A stretch of 40,750 nt of DNA from a virus (IMGVR_UViG_3300030390_001589:2742-43491); one strand, 5' to 3'; counted from the stretch's first letter, positions 31,700 through 40,701 are shown. Numbers and translations are program-made. Notes: a model not told the origin generated them from the sequence alone.

Positions 31700-32137
31700 T
31701 TATTTAGCAATTCCCATACCACGTTTAGCGATTCCGCCACCACGTCTTTTAATTGCTCCACCTTTTTTTCTCATCATTGGTTTATTAGGGTTATACCCTG
31801 TAACACTTTGAACAGTTGGATCTGGAGAACGTCCCATTGGATTCATTCCACCACCCATGCTACCACCCATAGCTCTATTAGCAATGTTAGGTTTGTTAGT
31901 TTTGCTAGATGCCCCAAAAGCTTTTCTTCTTTCTCTAAATTGAGAAAGAGTTCCATTTAATCTGTCTTTCATTGTTTTTTTATCATCAGGATCCATGTTG
32001 TCAAAAATTTCTTTAGCTTTTGTAACCATTTTTCGCACCAATGCTAGAGATCCAGCCGAGCCAAGACCTTTGGTGCCTTCTTCTTGTAAACTCTTTCGAA
32101 TTTTTGATAATTGATTTGTTAATTCTTTTGTACTCAT
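31700..32137 (-). CDS. Helical protein with C-terminal KRRGGGIAKRG tag (145 aa)
   Basis: The N-terminal half is charged helix (ELTNQLSKIRKSLQEEGTKG, LALVRKMVTKAKEIFDNMDP), followed by a Gly/Met/Pro-rich linker and the tail KRRGGGIAKRGMGIAK, nearly identical to the end of the 100-residue protein at 22992-23294. It lies directly after the 3TM holin and overlaps it by four bases (ATGA). The function is unknown; the tag suggests shared localisation or recombination. Confidence 0.7.
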   Translation of the reverse strand: MSTKELTNQLSKIRKSLQEEGTKGLGSAGSLALVRKMVTKAKEIFDNMDPDDKKTMKDRLNGTLSQFRERRKAFGASSKTNKPNIANRAMGGSMGGGMNPMGRSPDPTVQSVTGYNPNKPMMRKKGGAIKRRGGGIAKRGMGIAK

Positions 32138-32544
32138 TTTGTTAATCCTTTCGCCTTCTCGAAACTTCTCATTCCCGCTACGCCGAGCATTGAAGTGACA
32201 ATTGCTAGTAGAGGCCCAGTTTGAATTTCTGGAGCCGTTAAGTTTAATCCTGCAAATTTACTATACCACTCTATGCAGGGAGATAGAATGAATTCGAACA
32301 TTAATGCAAAGGCTCCTGTCCAACCGATTGCTGGGCGCCAGCCGCTCACGAATACGGAGCGGTGACCTGCCTCTTTTGCATTTATATCCAATTGCTTTTC
32401 AGCAAGTTTTTGCTGGATACGTTGCATTAAAATTTTTTTATCTAATTTCTCTTCTTCTGAGGTATGAATTGAATCAATCACCGAGGCTACTTGTTTTAAA
32501 GCACCATCTTTGCCTCCTAACAATCCTCCGATGAGTTTTAACAT
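32134..32544 (-). CDS. GTA-type 3TM holin (136 aa)
   Basis: N-terminal coiled-coil portion (residues 20-60), then RSVFVSGWRPAIGW (62-75), hydrophobic segments at about 71-93 (AIGWTGAFALMFEFILSPCI) and 110-126 (PLLAIVTSMLGVAGM), and the ending RSFEKAKGL. This is the GTA_holin_3TM/DUF3154 pattern of alphaproteobacterial gene transfer agents and many marine phages. It would permeabilise the inner membrane to release the GH24 lysozyme encoded downstream. It is coupled by TAATG to the 44-residue membrane peptide upstream. Confidence 0.85.
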   Translation of the reverse strand: MLKLIGGLLGGKDGALKQVASVIDSIHTSEEEKLDKKILMQRIQQKLAEKQLDINAKEAGHRSVFVSGWRPAIGWTGAFALMFEFILSPCIEWYSKFAGLNLTAPEIQTGPLLAIVTSMLGVAGMRSFEKAKGLTK

Positions 32545-32678
32545 TATGCAGCTCCGCCTGTCATCCAGCTAATTACCCAGATAACTACGATAGCAACAAT
32601 AGCCGCTTTAATCCAGTCCTTCATTTTCCACTGGCTCCACTCTTTAACGTGTTCCCATAGATCTTTTAATAGGTTCAT
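32544..32678 (-). CDS. One-TM mini-protein beside the holin (44 aa)
   Basis: MNLLKDLWEHVKEWSQWKMK, then a 18-residue hydrophobic helix (IKAAIVAIVVIWVISWM) and GGAA. A strong ribosome site (AAGGAGG) lies six bases before the ATG at 32678. Its stop shares TAATG with the holin gene, so both should be co-translated. Possible roles are antiholin, pinholin or holin partner. Too short for usual callers. Confidence 0.72.
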   Translation of the reverse strand: MNLLKDLWEHVKEWSQWKMKDWIKAAIVAIVVIWVISWMTGGAA

Positions 32679-32698
32679 AAAACCTCCTTTTTAAAAAG

Positions 32699-32794
32699 TT
32701 AATCTACAGTATGTTCACAACTTTTGCAATCACATGATTGACAAGAACCACCATTACTGCAATGACAACCGTGATCACAGTTTTTGCACTGCAT
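32699..32794 (-). CDS. Metallothionein-like cysteine-rich mini-protein (31 aa)
   Basis: Thirty-one residues with eight Cys (3, 6, 10, 12, 18, 21, 23, 26) and three His (8, 11, 28) in the spacing CxxC-x3-CxC-x5-CxxCxCxxC. This would bind one or two zinc, copper or iron-type ions. The ATG shares one base with the stop of the 69-residue gene (TAATG). A good ribosome site is not needed if coupled. It has no homology to classical metallothionein that I can show, but the cysteine density is unmistakable. Confidence 0.75.
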   Translation of the reverse strand: MQCKNCDHGCHCSNGGSCQSCDCKSCEHTVD

Positions 32795-33003
32795 TAAAAA
32801 ACGCCTTTAAAAGCTACTTTTTTAATTTGCATTTTACTTCGTTGACCTTTTGGTCCAGATCCTAAATTGTCAATTACTGTTGGTCCTTGAGACGCTATTG
32901 AAGCAGTAGAATCAATTGAAGTTTTATTTGCATCTGCATTCTTTTCAGGGAAAGAAGTCATTTTTGCGTTGGGATATAATTTTCCGTTATAATATTTTAC
33001 CAT
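32794..33003 (-). CDS. Small basic protein of unknown function (69 aa)
   Basis: MVKYYNGKLYPNAKMTSFPE, then Asp/Ser-rich linker, then GPKGQRSKMQIKKVAFKGVF. It appears disordered with a basic end, as for many virion-associated small phage proteins. It is joined to the cysteine-rich mini-gene by TAATG. I recognise no family. Confidence 0.62.
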   Translation of the reverse strand: MVKYYNGKLYPNAKMTSFPEKNADANKTSIDSTASIASQGPTVIDNLGSGPKGQRSKMQIKKVAFKGVF

Positions 33004-33010
33004 AATTACC

Positions 33011-33232
33011 TCAGTGTATTGTTGGCTTAATTACATCAACCAAGTCAACAGTGTTTGCGTCTATGATAGTTCTAGATTCAATAGGTCCTAAATTGTCATA
33101 GTACAAAATACGAGCGACAGCCATCATAGCACCTGCTAAAAGTATACTATCTTCCTGACTTTTGGAAGTGTTTTCTACAAGAACCATAATTTTTTCAAAA
33201 TAGTTTTGTAACTTAACTTCCGCACTAGTCAT
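33011..33232 (-). CDS. Small helical protein next to the portal gene (73 aa)
   Basis: MTSAEVKLQNYFEKIMVLVE, then SQEDSILLAGAMMAVARILY and a strand-rich C-terminus ending VDLVDVIKPTIH. Mostly helical, no membrane segment. The start shares TAATG with the portal stop, so it is probably translated with the portal. Function unknown; a small head or packaging accessory protein is conceivable. Confidence 0.65.
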   Translation of the reverse strand: MTSAEVKLQNYFEKIMVLVENTSKSQEDSILLAGAMMAVARILYYDNLGPIESRTIIDANTVDLVDVIKPTIH

Positions 33233-35661
33233 TAATTATCAAATCTTATATTTTTATTAACATCAACTTTTCTTACATCTCTTTTACTTTTTTCTATTTC
33301 TTTTTGTTTAGTTAAATTTACATTTGCTCGTAATTGAGCAATATCTTCTTGAGAATCAATTCTATCTTGAGCAATTCTAGCTGTTTGATCTAATTTTTCT
33401 TGATCAATGCCTAATCTACCTTGATCCATAGCTGCTTTTCTCTGTAAATCTTGTGATTTAATATCAATTTCTTGTTGTTTTAAGTCAATAAGAGGATCTT
33501 CTTGCATTGATTGCATCATTTCTTGCTCTTCACCAACCATTTCTGCTGTCATAATAGAAATTTTCTCTGCAACTTGTTGTTCAATTTGTTCTTGAAACCG
33601 TAATTGTAATTCTTCAGGCAATTTACCTCCATATTGAGCTGTAACTTGTTCTATTTCACCTTGATTGTCTGCTTCTACTTCTTCTCTAGCTTGTATACTT
33701 ACATGATCCATAATATGACCTGATAGTATCATTAATACTTGAGGATTACTTTTTACTAACACCGAAGACATAAAAGATCGGTGTGCATCGATATGAGCTC
33801 CTTGATTTTGTTGTCTAAAAGCAACTAAATTACTTCCTTTTAGTGAAGCTGAGTTTTCTACACCAGGATCTTGAGGTTGTGGTGTAGGAGGAACAGGTAA
33901 TATTACATCAATATCTTTTACTCCTAATGCTTGGTACATTCTTCTATACGCTTCATACATATTGTGAGATTGTGGATCTGCTTGAGCTAATTGTAATTGA
34001 GTTTGTGCTAAAGTCACACGTTGTGACATAGAGAATATATTTGGATCTGATATAGGAATAATATCTATATCATTACTAAAGTCTTCTGCTTTTAAACTTT
34101 GAATAGCCTCTTTTCCTACTTCATAAGGATACACAGGAGGTAATGATTCAGCAAATATTTTTGCTAATAATTTAAATTCTATTTTTTGAGCGTAGTGTAA
34201 ACGTTTATGAATAGCCGACATGACTCTTGCACCACGTTCCATTAACGCCATTGTTGTACCAACAGGAGCTCCAGCTTGAGCAGCATCTCCTATTTTTTGA
34301 TCGGCTATAGAAGCAAATCTAGAACCTGCTTCTACGCAAAAACTAAGTAAAGCAAATAATGTTTGAGAAGGTTCTTTATAAGGAAGAGGTAGTAATCCGT
34401 CACGTAAACTTCCACCAGGTGCGTCTACATCTCTAAACTCTCCTGGTTGGAGAGGGGTGTCATCATCTTTAACTCGCAATCCTCTAGCTTTAAATCCAGC
34501 AGGAAGATTGGACAACGTACCTGCATCGAGAAGTTGTCTAAGGGCTGATGTTGCAGTTCTTGATAACCCACCGAGCATGTGGATAAGACCAAAGCCGTAA
34601 AAACTAAACCCAGGCAAGAATTTATAGTGGACAAAATATTGTTTTTTCTTTTGTTTAGAATCATTTTCATCATAATTTCTATAGATAGATAAAATATTTC
34701 CCGAACCCTCATCAATTGTTACAAGGTATGGTACTTTAATACCATCATCATTATCTACTCCTTCAATATTTAAATCTACATGCATTTCTAGTAACTGATA
34801 ATCTTCATCACGATAACTTTTACGAACACCAGAAATAGAACTTTCTTTTTCTTGCAATCCTGTTTCATTATCATAAACAGATAAATCTACATCACGATAC
34901 ATTCCTGCTACTTGTAATTTACGAACTTCATTTTGAGAACGACGAAGAGTATGAGTTACTCTTTCGCATGAAGGAAAATCTGTTGTTTGATAAGGAACAT
35001 ATAAATCATCACTTGGAATAAATTTTGATACTGCTCTTTCTAAACCTTCATCATAATATACTTTTTTAAAAGCAGAACCTGATAATGGTAAATAAAATAA
35101 TAAAGAATCCATATCAGGATCGTATTCTTCCATTTCATAAGTTATTTGATAATTCATGTAATCTTTTACACGTTGTGACTGTTCTTCTTTTTGCGATGTA
35201 ACATTTCCTAAAATTTGGGTATTGACTGGACCTCCTGCGGGTAATAATTCTTTGTAAGCTTGTGCTTGAAATTGTGTGATAGCTTCGGACAACATTGGAT
35301 GTGTCACGGAACTCGCTCCAGCAAAAGGCATTGTTCTTTCTTGATATTTAAACCCTAAAAGATCTAAACCTTTTTTATAAGTGTCTTCCCAATCTTTCCT
35401 TGAAGCTTTGTCATCTTCAAAAGCTTGTCTTAATTCACTAGAAATGTCAGCTAAAACATCTTTTTGTAAAATTTCAGCTAAATTCATATCAAAAGTTGTT
35501 TCTAAATTTTCTAATTGTTCTCCAACAATAGCTGAACCATCTTCCATTATTTCTACGTTAGGAGTTGCTCCATCAACAAATTCGTTTGCTTCTATTTCTA
35601 CAAGTTGTTCAATAGCTTTTTCTTGTGCTTGTTCAAATCCTGCTGGTTTATCTATTGCCAT
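33232..35661 (-). CDS. Portal protein, P22-like (809 aa)
   Basis: An 809-residue protein (P22 portal is 725). Blocks typical of podoviral portals include RKDWEDTYKKGLDLLGFKYQ, RTMPFAGASSVTHPMLSEAI, QAYKELLPAGGPV and the crown/stem region IHMLGGLSRTATSALRQLLD with FVHYKFLPGFSFYG. The C-terminal 150 residues are long Gln/Glu-rich helices, the barrel region. It forms the dodecameric ring at the vertex for DNA packaging. It lies between the polyvalent-like gene upstream and a 73-residue gene, both joined by TAATG. Confidence 0.93.
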   Translation of the reverse strand: MAIDKPAGFEQAQEKAIEQLVEIEANEFVDGATPNVEIMEDGSAIVGEQLENLETTFDMNLAEILQKDVLADISSELRQAFEDDKASRKDWEDTYKKGLDLLGFKYQERTMPFAGASSVTHPMLSEAITQFQAQAYKELLPAGGPVNTQILGNVTSQKEEQSQRVKDYMNYQITYEMEEYDPDMDSLLFYLPLSGSAFKKVYYDEGLERAVSKFIPSDDLYVPYQTTDFPSCERVTHTLRRSQNEVRKLQVAGMYRDVDLSVYDNETGLQEKESSISGVRKSYRDEDYQLLEMHVDLNIEGVDNDDGIKVPYLVTIDEGSGNILSIYRNYDENDSKQKKKQYFVHYKFLPGFSFYGFGLIHMLGGLSRTATSALRQLLDAGTLSNLPAGFKARGLRVKDDDTPLQPGEFRDVDAPGGSLRDGLLPLPYKEPSQTLFALLSFCVEAGSRFASIADQKIGDAAQAGAPVGTTMALMERGARVMSAIHKRLHYAQKIEFKLLAKIFAESLPPVYPYEVGKEAIQSLKAEDFSNDIDIIPISDPNIFSMSQRVTLAQTQLQLAQADPQSHNMYEAYRRMYQALGVKDIDVILPVPPTPQPQDPGVENSASLKGSNLVAFRQQNQGAHIDAHRSFMSSVLVKSNPQVLMILSGHIMDHVSIQAREEVEADNQGEIEQVTAQYGGKLPEELQLRFQEQIEQQVAEKISIMTAEMVGEEQEMMQSMQEDPLIDLKQQEIDIKSQDLQRKAAMDQGRLGIDQEKLDQTARIAQDRIDSQEDIAQLRANVNLTKQKEIEKSKRDVRKVDVNKNIRFDN

Positions 35662-38600
35662 TATGCTGCCTCAAATATATCAATTAACTCTGGAGTATAC
35701 ACCATACCCCCGTCTTTTCTATGCGTTTTATGTGGTAATAACATCTCTGGTGTAATCTTTACAGCAAAAACATCACCCATGCCATCTACTTTAATAATTT
35801 TAAATTCAGAATTATTTTCTTTTGCAGCTCGTTTTAAAGCTTTTTCTATTACAGAAGTGTAATGTTTTCCATTAGGATCTACAGAATCAGGACCACCGTA
35901 AAACTCTTCCATGCCAATACCTTTCATGTCTTTTGTTCGTTGATCCCTTGGTGTTGCTGTTCCTCCCTTTTGACCATAACGCTTTGTAATAAATTTAGCT
36001 GGTGAAACAGCATACCACGTTGCCGCATCAGGAATTTTATTAGAACCATATAGTAAATTAGCAGCTTTATTTAAATCCATTTTAATTAATGCTTCTCCCC
36101 ATTCCGCTCTATCTTTGAATGGCACATTTGGATACAATTGCTTCATTGCTCCTTCACTAAGAGCAACATCTAAGTCAGATAACATTTTTTTCTCTACTTC
36201 TATTGCTTTATTCATTCGTTTAATTAAATCGTCTGAAGGAGCTGGTCCTGCTTGACCTACTTCCTCAAAAACTTGTTTATTATCATTAAACTTTTTTATA
36301 AAACCTTGCATGTCTTCTGCTGTTTGAAACATTGGTCTAAATATTGTTTCATTTTTAGTATAAAACTTTAATACTTCAGGACTTACGTCTTTAGCTGAAC
36401 CAGAATAACGCATTGCTTGTTGACTTAAAGCCGACAGTCTTTCTTTCAAAGGTAAGTCTAGCAATTCTCCTAATTCTTTTCTTAATTTTTCTTCTAATTT
36501 TTTTGATTGCTGTAGAATATCGGATTGTATTTCATCCGCCATTGTAATAGTAACTTTTTGTCCTTCCTTCATTTCTTGAAACTTATTAAGCTTCATGTTA
36601 TCGGTCATTAACTTATTTTCAAACTGTTCTATTTGTTTGTAAAGAGGTTCGTCCAACTCTTGTATATCAAAAGTAAACTGATTAACCTTATCTTTAATCT
36701 CTCTGGTAGTTAAATTATCTATGTCAGGTAAATCTTCTATATTTCCTGCTCTTTTTAATTTTTCATAAGCTGATGCATAAAGTCCATCAATTTGTGATGT
36801 TAATTTTTTTTGATTTTTTTTAATGGTTTTTATTTGTTTTTCATCAATAGCTTCGGTAATACCCGCTTGTGTTTTATCAACAGGTAGTGTCGCTTTACGA
36901 TCTGTTTTTCGTGTCCATCCAAGTACATACCTTTCTTGAAAGTCGTGTGACGACCCTGGTAATGAATCTGGATCATTAGGAATATATTTTGGATCAAGAA
37001 ATAAAACATCTTCTCGGTATGAACCTTGCAATGCTCCTGGTTCTTGATACCCATCATACTTAGCATTTTTTGTTCCTCCGTACCTCGCATCACCATATGT
37101 TACGGTGTCAATTTTTCGCATTGGTGCTTGACGAATTATTTTTAACATATCATCTACATAAAGAGGAGCACCATTTTTATTTGCTGTTTCTATGTAGCGA
37201 TTAAGAATATTGTCTTCTACTTCTACTTTAGAAATTCCTTTTTGATTAAGAAAATTAAATAATTGTTCTTTGTTATTAAAAATCTTTGGTGTGTTGGGGT
37301 CCATAAAACGTGCTTCAAGGCCCGAGTAAAATGCTGACTCCCCGTCTTCTGGTGAATCAATAATTGTTTTTTTTATTTTAGGTTCTCCTACTACTGTCCC
37401 AGTAGGTTGAGTATCTAATATATTTATCTCCTCTGTTGCATCCTTTAATACTTGTTCTTCTGTACCTAATTTATTTTTAACATTATCCATGTTCTTTTTT
37501 TCATTCTTGGTAAATATCTGCAAAAGCATTTTGGCTTTATCAACGTTGGCCGCAGCCCACATAGGAACTCTACCAAAAAGATTAGCTACTTCTACTTCAT
37601 TGTAACCTTCATTTTTTGCTTCTTCAAAAATGTCAAAGTCAGACATATTTTCTAATCCAGGTTCTTGAATTATATCATTAACATTAATGTCTTCTTCCTC
37701 ACCCGTAATCATAGAATCAGTAAATTGTCCTGGATCACCGCCTATACTTAATTCAGGTACTTCAATATTTTCTAGATTAGGTTGAAAAGAGTAGCCCATT
37801 GGATCAACATTATCATCAGGAAAATCCAATGTTATTTTCACACCAGGTTCTTGAATTATATCATTAGTTATGTTTGGTAGAATTCCCATTTCTTTTTCCT
37901 TTATATACATTTCATTAGCCGCTTTATCAGCTTGATCTTCTGCTTCACTTTCCAAGTTACTATAAGTCATATTATATTCTGTAATTTCTTCAACATCATC
38001 TGGATTATTAAAAAATGATCTAAAATTTTCACCAATAAAATTTTGTGATTCCGTTGTAAGATTTCTAATATCTTGAAAAAGTTTTCTGCTTGAAATATCA
38101 TCTTTTGCTTCTTTCAGAAATTCTCCTGCTTTTCTGTTAAAAGGTAATTTTTTATAACGTTCAGATTCTATTTGATACTCTTCATATTTTTTATCTAGTT
38201 CTTCTTGCGAAGGAAATATGTTTTCATATAAATCGTCTTCTTTTGCAGATGCAAATAATCCAGCGTTATCTAAAGCTTGTTGCATTTCAGGAGATTGATT
38301 TTTAAGATAATAAGTAGCAGATGCTCCCGACTCAGAAAATTCTTGTCGAGCAATCATGTCGTTTAATAATAATTCTTCTCCTGTTAATTCTTTTGCTCCT
38401 GCATCATTTAAAATTTTTGCTATGCTATCAGCTGCCGCTCTTTGTAAAGTACCTGTCATAGTGCTATCACCCACTGATTTAGCTGTAAGAGCATTAAGAG
38501 CTATACCCAAAGCACCACTGCCTTTAGCAAGTAGCATCGTATTACGTCCCATCATTTCTCGTAGTTTAGAACTAACTTTCCAAGGCATCATTTGAAGACC

Positions 38601-39119
38601 CATGTTAGCTGCCGCTTTTATAAACTTTCCAGACTTGTTAAGAAGACCTTTTCCTGCTTTTCCTGCTTTTGGAACTTCAGAAGCTAAACCATGAATATGT
38701 CCAACCCAATAAGGAAAAACTTGGACTAAACTTTTATATTTATTAGGAGAAACTTTTTTTATTTTATCAAGAGCTTTATCATAAAGAAGGGTACCAGCCA
38801 TTATTGCTGGAAGTGTAGGACCAAATGCAAAAATAGATTTTTCTACCCCTCCTCCTTGGTATTCTTTAACTGCTATTTCTGATATAAGATCATTAACAAT
38901 ACGAGGATTTAGTGTGGGAGATTTATCATTTACAAGTTGTGAAGCATAATTAAAAATTGCAGAAGGTACTATAAAAGGCATTGTAGTAAACTCTTCTGCC
39001 GCTAGTGAAACATTATCAGCGATAGATTTTGATATATTGTTTATAAATTTTTTTTCACGTTCTTGACGTAATATATCTACATCACTTTGTTCAAAGATAT
39101 CATCTTGTTCAGCCATCAT
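35661..39119 (-). CDS. Giant virion protein with EIQSD-type polyvalent domain (1152 aa)
   Basis: A 1152-residue protein. The C-terminal third shows a block set that I know from phage polyvalent proteins (multidomain proteins carried in with the DNA): HDFQERYVLGWTRKTDRK (GWTR at 734-737), MADEIQSDILQQ (863-867 EIQSD), GMEEFYGG (about 1069) and ITPEM (1122-1126). The rest is helical and acidic, with two NDIIQEPG repeats. The end KDGGMVYTPELIDIFEAA resembles the end of its upstream neighbour. It is likely ejected into the host, but the activity is unknown. It overlaps the upstream gene by 11 bases. Confidence 0.72.
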   Translation of the reverse strand: MMAEQDDIFEQSDVDILRQEREKKFINNISKSIADNVSLAAEEFTTMPFIVPSAIFNYASQLVNDKSPTLNPRIVNDLISEIAVKEYQGGGVEKSIFAFGPTLPAIMAGTLLYDKALDKIKKVSPNKYKSLVQVFPYWVGHIHGLASEVPKAGKAGKGLLNKSGKFIKAAANMGLQMMPWKVSSKLREMMGRNTMLLAKGSGALGIALNALTAKSVGDSTMTGTLQRAAADSIAKILNDAGAKELTGEELLLNDMIARQEFSESGASATYYLKNQSPEMQQALDNAGLFASAKEDDLYENIFPSQEELDKKYEEYQIESERYKKLPFNRKAGEFLKEAKDDISSRKLFQDIRNLTTESQNFIGENFRSFFNNPDDVEEITEYNMTYSNLESEAEDQADKAANEMYIKEKEMGILPNITNDIIQEPGVKITLDFPDDNVDPMGYSFQPNLENIEVPELSIGGDPGQFTDSMITGEEEDINVNDIIQEPGLENMSDFDIFEEAKNEGYNEVEVANLFGRVPMWAAANVDKAKMLLQIFTKNEKKNMDNVKNKLGTEEQVLKDATEEINILDTQPTGTVVGEPKIKKTIIDSPEDGESAFYSGLEARFMDPNTPKIFNNKEQLFNFLNQKGISKVEVEDNILNRYIETANKNGAPLYVDDMLKIIRQAPMRKIDTVTYGDARYGGTKNAKYDGYQEPGALQGSYREDVLFLDPKYIPNDPDSLPGSSHDFQERYVLGWTRKTDRKATLPVDKTQAGITEAIDEKQIKTIKKNQKKLTSQIDGLYASAYEKLKRAGNIEDLPDIDNLTTREIKDKVNQFTFDIQELDEPLYKQIEQFENKLMTDNMKLNKFQEMKEGQKVTITMADEIQSDILQQSKKLEEKLRKELGELLDLPLKERLSALSQQAMRYSGSAKDVSPEVLKFYTKNETIFRPMFQTAEDMQGFIKKFNDNKQVFEEVGQAGPAPSDDLIKRMNKAIEVEKKMLSDLDVALSEGAMKQLYPNVPFKDRAEWGEALIKMDLNKAANLLYGSNKIPDAATWYAVSPAKFITKRYGQKGGTATPRDQRTKDMKGIGMEEFYGGPDSVDPNGKHYTSVIEKALKRAAKENNSEFKIIKVDGMGDVFAVKITPEMLLPHKTHRKDGGMVYTPELIDIFEAA
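37657..37866. repeat. Exact 24-base direct repeat inside the giant gene
   Basis: ccaggttcttgaattatatc followed by atta occurs at 37657-37680 and identically at 37843-37866, 186 bases (62 codons) apart. It encodes the repeated peptide NDIIQEPG in an acidic linker. Exact DNA identity in an AT-rich gene suggests a recent internal duplication and could support deletion of the segment between. Confidence 0.85.
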
Positions 39120-40680
39120 TATATTCTAGCACTTCTTCAATTGAAGCGAAACCCCCATCTTTATATTTGCGATATTTATCCAAAGACCTGTCAACTGCTA
39201 TTTCTTCCATTTTATCAGCTATATTTTCAAACATTATTTTATTTTTGGTATCTTTAAAAACACCTAATTCTTTTGTTCTTCCAATTGGGTTAAAACTAAT
39301 TACTTCACCTTTTGCATTAAATTTAGGAGCTAGGGTACTGACACCCAGCTCTGAATACAACTTATCAAACTCTTCTGTTCCTCTTCCTTTAAGAATTCTT
39401 GCATCAAATTGTTTTTGAATATGATTTAACTCGGAAGGAAGCATGTCTACGTCAAGAACTTTTTCATCAACAATATTTTTTAAATCCTGTAAAGCTTCAT
39501 CGGTTACTCGTATAGCAGCTCCTCCTTCTTGATTTGGTATATATCCTTTTTGAAAAATTGCTTTGATATAAGAAGCAGGGAAAGGATGAAGACCTTGTTG
39601 TACATTAATATCTCGTTGAAATTTTAAAATCTCAGGATAACTGTTTCTAACTTTTCGTTGAGCGTCCCCAAAAAAATCTGCCAGCATATCAATATTCTCT
39701 TGTGATTTTCCTGCAAGTAATTTTTTAAATTTAGAATCAAGGGGAATTGCTTTTAAAAATTGCATCCCTTCATCAGAATTTAAATATTTTATTAATTGAT
39801 CTACTGTCGCTATATCAGGATCAACACGTATTTTAGATGTTGCTGCAAAATTCATTACCATTCCAGGTTGGTTTTTTTGTTTAACTAAAGTGTCAAGGCC
39901 AAGATCTAAAAGCTTATCTTTATTTGCTCTAGCAAACATAGAAATAATATCTCTTGTATCACTATATGTTAATTGTTTATGTACGTTGTCTTGATATGCT
40001 TCGCTTAGTGTTTTAGCAACAGACCTACTATTATCTAGGGTTAAATTTAATGGTTTTCCCAATCTACTCTGATCTCCATAAAAACTCGCCACAGCTCTAC
40101 TATCCTTAAATAGATTTTTGGTATCATCCTTTTTTAGTAGGTTGTTATATATGGTATCAAAAATAACAACTTTATTTTCTTTTTTTAATTCATCGGCAGC
40201 ATTTATTATGGATGATCTTTTATATTGAGTTCGTCTCCTCCTTAATTGGCTTTTTGTTGGCATATTTAATCTTTTTAAAGTTAGTCTTATATAGTCAGCT
40301 ATATTTTCATTATTCATTAGTTTTGTTAAAGGAACATTATATTTTTTATTCCAAGCATCTAAAATTTGTTTATAATCTAGGTTTCCTGCTATTACTTGAG
40401 CTTCTATAAAAGGTTTAGCATCTCTTTTACTAAAAACAATATTTTTATAGCCATGCTCTTCTAGGGCTTCTGTTAATGCATTAACATTTTTTAATCGTAA
40501 AAAATCAGGATTAGTTATAGATTCACCAGGTTTTGTATATCTTACATCCTTGATATACTGCTGAAAAGGTTTAGCTGACATATTACCTTGTTCATTAATT
40601 ACTAATTTTTTAATAATCTCCGCTTGTTTTTCAACGTTCTCAGGAGTAAAATATCTGGTAATTTCTTTTTTACCAGCCAT
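39109..40680 (-). CDS. Virion-region protein of unknown function (523 aa)
   Basis: A charged, mostly helical protein beginning AGKKEITRYFTPENVEKQAE, without recognised motif. Two Arg-rich helices (for example SQLRRRRTQYKRS near residue 145) could bind nucleic acid. The C-terminus YKDGGFASIEEVLEYNDG has the same KDGG-plus-helix form as the end of the 1152-residue protein. Its start at 40680 lacks a clear ribosome site. It is the first gene on the visible minus strand, upstream of the portal; it is presumably made early in the virion block. Function unknown. Confidence 0.7.
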   Translation of the reverse strand: MAGKKEITRYFTPENVEKQAEIIKKLVINEQGNMSAKPFQQYIKDVRYTKPGESITNPDFLRLKNVNALTEALEEHGYKNIVFSKRDAKPFIEAQVIAGNLDYKQILDAWNKKYNVPLTKLMNNENIADYIRLTLKRLNMPTKSQLRRRRTQYKRSSIINAADELKKENKVVIFDTIYNNLLKKDDTKNLFKDSRAVASFYGDQSRLGKPLNLTLDNSRSVAKTLSEAYQDNVHKQLTYSDTRDIISMFARANKDKLLDLGLDTLVKQKNQPGMVMNFAATSKIRVDPDIATVDQLIKYLNSDEGMQFLKAIPLDSKFKKLLAGKSQENIDMLADFFGDAQRKVRNSYPEILKFQRDINVQQGLHPFPASYIKAIFQKGYIPNQEGGAAIRVTDEALQDLKNIVDEKVLDVDMLPSELNHIQKQFDARILKGRGTEEFDKLYSELGVSTLAPKFNAKGEVISFNPIGRTKELGVFKDTKNKIMFENIADKMEEIAVDRSLDKYRKYKDGGFASIEEVLEYNDG

Positions 40681-40701
40681 TTAATTGAATTTATATCAAT
40701 A

